Origin: Geosiphon pyriformis | Lineage: Eukaryota > Glomeromycota > Glomeromycetes > Archaeosporales > Geosiphonaceae | Direction of reading: 5' to 3' | Length of the DNA stretch: 64,000 nt | NCBI GenBank assembly: GCA_016748015.1 | Contig: JAAOMT010000553.1 | Coordinates: 62,001 to 126,000, forward strand | Shown: positions 58,801 through 64,000 of the stretch, piece after piece | Position numbering within the stretch: the first letter of the stretch is position 1 | How the letters are laid out: each line of letters begins with the position of its first letter | Program-made: the position numbers and the translations under genes | The notes under the pieces: model-generated | What the model was told of the DNA's origin: nothing | Database searches by the model: none | The model's input: the letters and a program-made list of their open reading frames with translations, nothing else

Positions 58801-59060
58801 GTTTTTAAGAAATAAATAGATAAGATGGTATTAATTTTTGTTAATAGAAAAAGAATAGAGTCTGTAATAGTTAATTTTATTTATTATTTAACTAATAAAC
58901 ATTATAGTAAGTTGTGATTATTAAGATCCAAGTTTAAGACAGACATAAAAAAGAATGATTTGGTCTATAATATTAGAATAATATTTGATTTGTTATATAA
59001 TTGTCTAGTTTTTTGTCTAAAGAGATGGTCTATTTATTTGGTATTTTTGAATCTTTTACT
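55804..59060 (+). pseudogene. ORF2 RT, RNase H and C-terminus of LINE relic F
   Basis: Resumes after element E. RT with LVLQNMHKVYDSVGW-like A-box near 56395, QDEVFLPLLW near 56590, catalytic box FVNDTI near 56765 (Asn instead of Asp, as in LINE H). RNase H at 57640-58056 with YINGLL (Asp again Asn) and LLELQTIILILK. The Cys/His motif of LINE H is seen as CLMYDNIKLSNYAFTC near 58597. Stops and AT-shifted codons throughout. Confidence 0.82.
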
Positions 59061-59250
59061 GTTAATTTTGGTTTGCATAGGTTATGTTGTTTTTTTTTTT
59101 ATATGAATAATAGTGTAAAAGTTTTTGTAAGTGTATAGTGTTGTTTTAATTAGTCTAAGTGGCTGGTTATATATAGGAAGTATATAAGTTATATTTAGTT
59201 TAATTTATCCATTTGTTTCTGTATATTAAGTAGTAATTAGATTGTATTTA

Positions 59251-60250
59251 TTAAATAAATAAATAAATTTTTTAATTATAGTTATTAATAAGATATTAAT
59301 TTCTATTTTATTTTTATTTTTATTTTTTTTGTTTTATTTTGTTTTATATTAATTAATTAATTAATTAAAAAAAAGTACTAAAATTATGATATCAATAATT
59401 ATTTGATAAAAAATATTAAAAAAATATAATATATAAGTATAAAAACTAAAATTGCTTATTAAAAGAGTGAAAACCACCAGAATAAATTGGCTATTATACT
59501 AAAAAAGTTAAATATTAAGTATTATTTGTTATTATCTTAAATTATACAAAAAATTTCAATTTAAAATCTTTAAAAAATTTTTAAATTAACAAATTAATAA
59601 ACTCAAATATTAAGTTACAAAAAACTTCAATAATTTTAATATTTAATGCTTTTTATAAAATATAATTTACAAAGAAGAGAAATACTATTAACTTAATTAG
59701 CAAAAGTAACAAAACTAAAAACTATAAAAATCAATTATTTAAAATTTACAAGTTTTATTTTAATATTACCAGAAACATTTAAAATTAACCAATAATAGTT
59801 TATTAACAGAATTAACTTTTAATTTTTATGTTAATAAAAACTCTAAATATAGATTTTTATTTTAGAATAATTTTAGAATTTAAAGCTTACTTAGAAAATA
59901 TAAAAAATATTTTAAAAGATTTTAGTCTTAATTATTAATGTTTTTACTATTATAATTATTGTTATTAAGACTTAATTTCAGCTTTTTTAATAATTAAACA
60001 AATACTAAGTCTGAAAAAAAAACCAAAATCAAAAAATACTTAAAAAAAACCTGAGTTTAAATCTTGTTGCACTATAAACTCTGGCCATTTAAAATTCAAA
60101 ATTAATTCAAAATTTAATAAATCCAATTCTGTTAATAAATCTATTAATATTATTAATTATTATAGTTTTATTAATTTTATTATTAATACTTATACTTTTT
60201 TTAGCAATAGCATTAATAATATATACTTTAATTACTAAATTAAAAAAATT
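59251..60250. other. AT-rich stretch, probably the degraded front part of a Gypsy gag
   Basis: After the LINE tail. No frame longer than a few dozen codons. It leads into the gag relic at 60250, so part of it probably belongs to that element, but I cannot align it. Confidence 0.4.
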
Positions 60251-61570
60251 TACCAATAAAAAAACAATATTTAAGTTTAATTTAATAATATAAAAAAAAC
60301 TATTGTTGTTAATAATTAAAATAACACTAAAGTTTTATAAATAATTTTGTATTTTCTATAAAATATTACAAATTTATAATATTAAAGTTTTATTGTAAAA
60401 TCTAATATGTTTAATGTTTTTAAAACTGTATTTTTTTAATATTTTAACAATCAAAACAATTTTATCTAATTGTAAAAACATTTTAACACAATTAAATAAA
60501 AAAATAATAAAACAATTGTTATTTATTTGAAATGTTTTTATTATTATTTGCATTAAATTTAAGTAATTAATCTTAACTATTATATTATATTGCAAATTCT
60601 AAATCAATTTATTAAAAAATAATACAATAATATTTTTTAATAAATATATCTAATATATTTAAACAATTTTCAAATAGCAATTATATTAGTAAGAAATTTT
60701 AAATTGGCCAAACTCAAGACTAATTATATTTAAGTTATTAATCTAAAATAAATAAATTATTTGGACTGAATATTAAATTAAAACAATTCAATAATACAAT
60801 TAATCAAAAATTAAAAAGATATTTAATTAATAATTAAGCTATATATTAATTTTTTTAATATTATAAAAATAAATAAAACAATAATTATTTCCAAAATCAA
60901 TTATAATTATTATTTTCTAATTAGTTATAACAACAAAAAACCCAAATCTGCAATTATTGTTACAAACAAAACCATATTAAAATTAATTGCTATTTATAGT
61001 TAAATAATTAAAAATTGAAAAATTAATATCAAAAATTTAAATATAAGTTTTAAACTCCAAATTATAGATTTGAAGTTTTGTAAGAATAATATCAATTATT
61101 ACAATATTATATACAAATATTTTAACAACAATTCCAATTACAACTAGTTTACTTACTATATTTTTAATTACAGTTATAAATTACTTATTAATTATTATTC
61201 TGAAAATCAGTATTATAATTACAATTCTTAATTCAAACCCAAAATCTGAGATTTTAAACTATTCAACAGAACTGGTAATTGGCAATGATTATCAACTGAT
61301 TTCCAATGTTAACTTACAAACAGAAAACCATGCCAAAAATTCAGGAAATATACAGTTACAATTTTTGAATTTTTAGAACTATATAAGTTTTCTTATTATA
61401 ACTAAAAGCCAGCCATCCAACAACAATTACAGTAATAACATTATTTTATCTGCAACCATCACTGAAAACAGCACTCTTACTGCTATCTTCCCATTTAAAC
61501 TAAAAAAAAAACAAAATGTCTCTTTAATGGAACCACTTTAAACTCTAACAAACCACTGTTATCTATTTTT
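60251..61570 (+). pseudogene. Gypsy gag relic (plus strand)
   Basis: Strongly decayed but aligned by eye with gag of D and C: FNTIK then VIYLKCFYYYLH (60475-60560), ILNQFIKK (60595), RNFKLAKLKTNY (60690-60730), a complete CCHC knuckle CNYCYKQNHIKINC at 60951-60992, Gln/Tyr-rich tail, and the protease linker ATITENSTLTAIFPFKLKKK near 61455-61510. Ends just before the inverted repeat. The protease active site is missing. Confidence 0.75.
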
Positions 61571-61594
61571 ATAATATTTTGTTGAATGTTTCAG

Positions 61595-62091
61595 AGATTA
61601 CAATTCAATTTGTGTACATTAGAAAATTTAATAAATGATATTTTTTTATTTTTGTTGTTTTGTTAGAGTTCGTGTACAAACAAGATTTTTCTCAAAGTTA
61701 TACTGATTTTCACATATAGGTCGCCTTCTTTTCCTCGCATGTTTCTGTTCAATTTCGCAACTTTCATACACAGCAAAACTCAAAAACTCAGCACCATCCA
61801 ACTTGCTATATGTTTTGATGAGCTGGTTTAACTCATCTCGTAACATAACCATAAGCTTTAGCTTGTCAAGCCATTGTTTACTTTTACAAGCTTCTGGCTT
61901 TCCATTCTTGATTCCACCAGATACCTCACCATGCACAATTTGCAATACATAATTAGAGTTTTCCAAGGTAATTTTGAAATCAACCTTGTGCCCAATTTTT
62001 GCTTTTTTCTCAGGACTTGTATCACTGTTTTTAGCGTCAGAACTCGAAACAAAAATTATTTTAGTTCTTAAATTATTAACCGTTTTTCAAA
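61595..62091 (-). repeat. Left arm of ~500-bp inverted repeat
   Basis: Reverse complement of 62531-63035 with scattered substitutions and a few indels, including a 24-nt gap near 62050 relative to the right arm, bounded by a TTGTT microhomology. The arms enclose about 440 bp with an rRNA fragment. Confidence 0.9.
61646..62055 (-). pseudogene. Unknown ORF, left-arm copy
   Basis: Same reading frame as 62575-62982 on the other strand, nearly identical up to the KRRRP stretch, then different because of a one-base indel (ends TRTLTKQQK). The 24-nt gap removes the first codons and the putative splice acceptor present in the right copy, so this is taken as the derived copy. Confidence 0.6.
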
Positions 62092-62109
62092 TATAAAATC
62101 ACCTATACT

Positions 62110-62284
62110 TACCCATTCCAGTAGCAATGCGTCATCACCACTATCATTGAGAATTGTATTGATTAAAGGATAGTACAGTGCAATCGGGGCCGGATCGCGA
62201 CCGTTGCGCTCTCGAAGAGTCGAGTTGTTTGGGATTGCAGCTCTAAATGGGTGGTAAATTCCATCTAAGGCTAAATATGGGCGA

Positions 62285-62318
<34 letters not shown>

Positions 62319-62510
62319 ATGAAAAGCACTTTGAAAAGAGAGTTAAACAGTAGGTGAAATTGTTGAAAGGGAAACGATTGAAGCCAGTCGTGCCGGCGTG
62401 AAATCAGCCTCGTGATCTGAAATCGGTTCGTCCGGTGTCAGAAAATTGGGTGCATGGACTGCATGATTTTCAGACATATCGTTTTTGAGAGGATAGCTCG
62501 TTCATCTGTG
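62110..62510 (+). rRNA. Large-subunit (25S/28S) rRNA fragment, 5' domain around D1-D2
   Basis: 62205-62412 contains universally conserved LSU rRNA stretches in the right order: GAGTCGAGTTGTTTGGGA, GCAGCTCTAAATGGGTGGTA, GCGAGAGACCGATAGCGAAC, AAGTACCGTGAGGGAAAGAT and TGTTGAAAGGGAAACGATTG. Sequence on both sides (from about 62110, to about 62510) is GC-richer than the surroundings and probably variable D1/D2. One conserved base is changed (AGTAGGTGAAA, usually AGTACGTGAAA). Only about 400 bp of the ~3.3 kb gene; no 18S, 5.8S or rest of LSU. Not a functional gene here. Confidence 0.88.
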
Positions 62511-62530
62511 TATATAGGGTAAATTAATAA

Positions 62531-63035
62531 AAACGGTTAATAATTTAAGAGCTAAAATAATTTTTGTTTCAAAGGGTGAAGTCGTTTCTTGTTCGAGTTC
62601 TGACGCTAAAAACAGTGATACAAGTCCTGAGAAAAAAGCAAAAATTGGGCACAAGGTTGATTTCAAAATTACCTTGGAAAACTCTAATTATGTATTGCAA
62701 ATTGTGCATGGTGAGGTATCTGGTGGAATCAAGAATGGAAAGCCAGAAGCTTGTAAAAGTAAACAATGGCTTGACAAGCTAAAGCTTATGGTTATGTTAC
62801 GAGATGAGTTAAACCAGCTCATCAAAACATATAGCAAGTTAGATGGTGCTGAGTTTTTGAGTTTTGCTGTGTATGAAAGTTGCGAAATTGAACAGAAACA
62901 TGCGAGGAAAAGAAGACGACCTATATGGAAAATCAACATAACTTTGAGAAAGATCTCGTTTGTACACGAACAAAACAAATAAAAAAAATATCATTCATTA
63001 AATTTTCTAATGTGCATAAATTGAATCAATTATAA
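62531..63035 (+). repeat. Right arm of ~500-bp inverted repeat
   Basis: Pairs with 61595-62091. Begins near AAACGGTTAATAATTTAAG and ends near AAATTGAAT, about 20 bp before the next gene. No target duplication or terminal motif recognised at the outer ends. Confidence 0.9.
62575..62982 (+). CDS. Unknown protein fragment (exon) in the right arm
   Basis: Open frame from a possible acceptor (TTTCAAAG, ends 62574) to the stop at 62982, about 135 codons and no convincing in-frame ATG, so an upstream exon seems missing. Features: Ser-rich start, SPEKKAKIGHKVDF, then LQIVHGEVSGG, KQWLDKLKLMVMLRDELNQL, LSFAVYESCE and a basic KHARKRRRP. The E-x-SGG plus K-x-K-L pattern recalls a lineage-expanded family in Glomeromycotina and, loosely, PD-(D/E)XK folds; this is from memory. 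Product unknown. Confidence 0.45.
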   Translation, partial: GEVVSCSSSDAKNSDTSPEKKAKIGHKVDFKITLENSNYVLQIVHGEVSGGIKNGKPEACKSKQWLDKLKLMVMLRDELNQLIKTYSKLDGAEFLSFAVYESCEIEQKHARKRRRPIWKINITLRKISFVHEQNK

Positions 63036-63044
63036 TTACCTAAT

Positions 63045-63050
63045 ACGCGT
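63045..63050 (+). promoter_or_regulatory. ACGCGT (MluI cell-cycle box) before the Sos7-like gene
   Basis: Lies 8 bp before the predicted ATG and might thus be in the 5' UTR. An MBF site would suit a kinetochore gene, but the same hexamer also occurs in coding parts of the host genes. Confidence 0.35.
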
Positions 63051-63057
63051 CACCCAA

Positions 63058-63848
63058 ATGGAAAAACAAACTGAGACCACAAACCATTTTTCGGTTGAAA
63101 TTCCGTTAGATTTTCAAGAAATTCAATAGTAAGCCTTTTCACTTCTTTCACTGCTGTTAACTTTTACAAGGACATGAATTGTGAATATTTCAACTTTGAT
63201 CTTTAAAAGACGAATTTTATAGTACTATAGACTCTTTCCGTAACACCAAACCTTATTCCTTCAAACTTCGCGATGATTTTTATCAACAGCTTGTTGCTGA
63301 AAGGGTGGAAGCAGGTGGTGATGGTAGTTCTCTTGCTCTTCAAACCTTGCAAGACCCAAGAAAATATTTCTCAGATTTTAAAAATTCCAAGGTTTCACAT
63401 TCCAAGAATCTCAGTCCTCACAACGCTGCGCTATCCAGTGAAAATATTTTTTGATATTTTTTTGATCAATGTCTAGGAACGATGTTCAAAGTTACGCTTC
63501 AATCATATTGAATTGGAGACGCGTGACCGTTTTGTCAAAGTAATTCTTGATGGGCAGCCACAAAAAGTAGATTATGGTGGTGACCAGATCATGGACCTAC
63601 AATTGAAGTCACAGACGGTGATGGTGGAGCAAAAGGATATAGTCGAATTGGGTGATTATATATTTACACAACGCAAATAATGTTCTTCCCAAATTGATGA
63701 CAAGCTCAAACTTTTAATTTTAGAACAGTACGATGCTTTAAAGAAAAAGAATTGGAAAGAAATGAAAATCCATTTTCAAAATATTGAAAATGAGATTGAA
63801 GCCGTGGCAAACGCGTTTTCAAATGGTATTCTTACGTTAATTTGTTAG
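63058..63848 (+). CDS. Sos7-like kinetochore protein, multi-exon, possibly incomplete
   Basis: Exons 63058-63128, 63223-63391, 63477-63651 and 63724-63848 give an in-frame 179-aa product; introns 72-94 nt with GT-AG ends and matching phases. The N-terminal part is helical (KPYSFKLRDDFYQQLVAERV). Across the exon 2/3 junction comes SKLRFNHIELETRDRFVKVI followed by LDGQPQKV, which fits the conserved core of fungal Sos7, a kinetochore protein binding Spc7/KNL1. The rest (exons 3-4) has coiled-coil character with many Glu/Lys. Known Sos7 proteins are longer, so an additional donor (AATGGTATTC, 63836) and exons beyond 64000 are possible. The second intron (63392-63476) is the weakest call. Confidence 0.5.
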
Positions 63849-64000
63849 AGCCTGACTTTAATAAAGGGCCCACCCTAGAGCACTATCATTAATATTTAGT
63901 ATACCCCTTTTCGGATTTATCCATGGGTACTTATCTATTTTCAAAAAGGAAATGATAAAGTACCTCAAGTATTCGTGGCAGTGCTCTATGTTAATTAATT
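63849..64000. other. Right edge of the window, unassigned
   Basis: Short stretch of mixed composition. May hold an intron or further exons of the preceding gene; no clear coding signal. Confidence 0.4.

Larger units (their letters stand above)
45691..59250 (+). mobile_element. LINE relic F: full-length non-LTR element with nested insertions
   Basis: ORF1, ORF2 and 3' UTR of the same LINE family as H, strongly shifted to A/T. Interrupted by a family 2 solo LTR (48559-49400) and by Gypsy element E (49709-55803). Reading resumes correctly across both: the ORF2 alignment to LINE H continues from each left to right border. The 3' UTR motif (AAGTGGCTGGTTA near 59158) matches that of H, and an A/T-rich tail follows. 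Dead. Confidence 0.85.

Noticed and set aside
61874-62071. 65-codon frames on the non-coding strand of both inverted-repeat arms (also 62569-62766)
   Set aside because: They are antisense shadows of the arm ORF, duplicated together with it.

Overview
The window looks like a gene-poor, strongly AT-rich piece of a fungal nuclear genome, most likely an arbuscular mycorrhizal fungus (Glomeromycotina, Rhizophagus/Gigaspora-like). That rests on the short 64-94 nt spliceosomal introns, the host genes (NSE2, an SPX/SerB protein, a Sos7-like kinetochore protein), and LINE and Ty3/Gypsy proteins that resemble, from memory, families abundant in Rhizophagus. No database was searched.

Layout. 1-30.65 kb is a nest of Ty3/Gypsy elements. 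Element C (16410-20889, minus) is the oldest. Element A (minus, <1-16409) sits in C's reverse transcriptase, and element B (plus, 5642-15380, both LTRs present, 907 Ns at 7566-8472) sits in A's 5' region. Element D (minus, 20890-30650) abuts C's gag and carries a solo LTR (28235-29208). All share the order gag(CCHC)-protease-Cys-rich domain-dUTPase-leader-RT-RNase H-integrase, with a third ORF after integrase where that end is visible (B and D). 30.65-33.3 kb is an AT-decayed LINE. 34.08-37.98 kb is the host-gene island: NSE2/MMS21 (plus, 7 exons) and, tail to tail 186 bp away, a 5-exon gene for an SPX-ACT-ACT-HAD (SerB-type) protein. 38.3-43.06 kb is a younger, 5'-truncated LINE (minus). 45.7-59.25 kb is a full-length but decayed LINE (plus) broken by a solo LTR and by element E (49709-55803), an internally deleted Gypsy element that has its own solo LTR. 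60.25-61.57 kb is a plus-strand Gypsy gag relic. 61.6-63.04 kb is a ~500-bp-armed inverted repeat around a large-subunit rRNA fragment. From 63058 a multi-exon gene resembling kinetochore Sos7 runs towards the right edge.

How it fits together. The mobile elements are dead or dying by transitions (C to T on either strand). Stops fall where sister copies keep Gln or where Trp is expected, catalytic Asp codons have become Asn, and the 4-bp target duplications mostly differ by one transition. The three host genes have intact reconstructed frames, canonical splice sites (one GC-AG) and ACGCGT boxes upstream. The strongest novelty candidates are the SPX-tandem ACT-phosphoserine phosphatase fusion, the Cys-rich plus dUTPase module and third ORF of the Gypsy elements, and the palindrome around the rRNA fragment.
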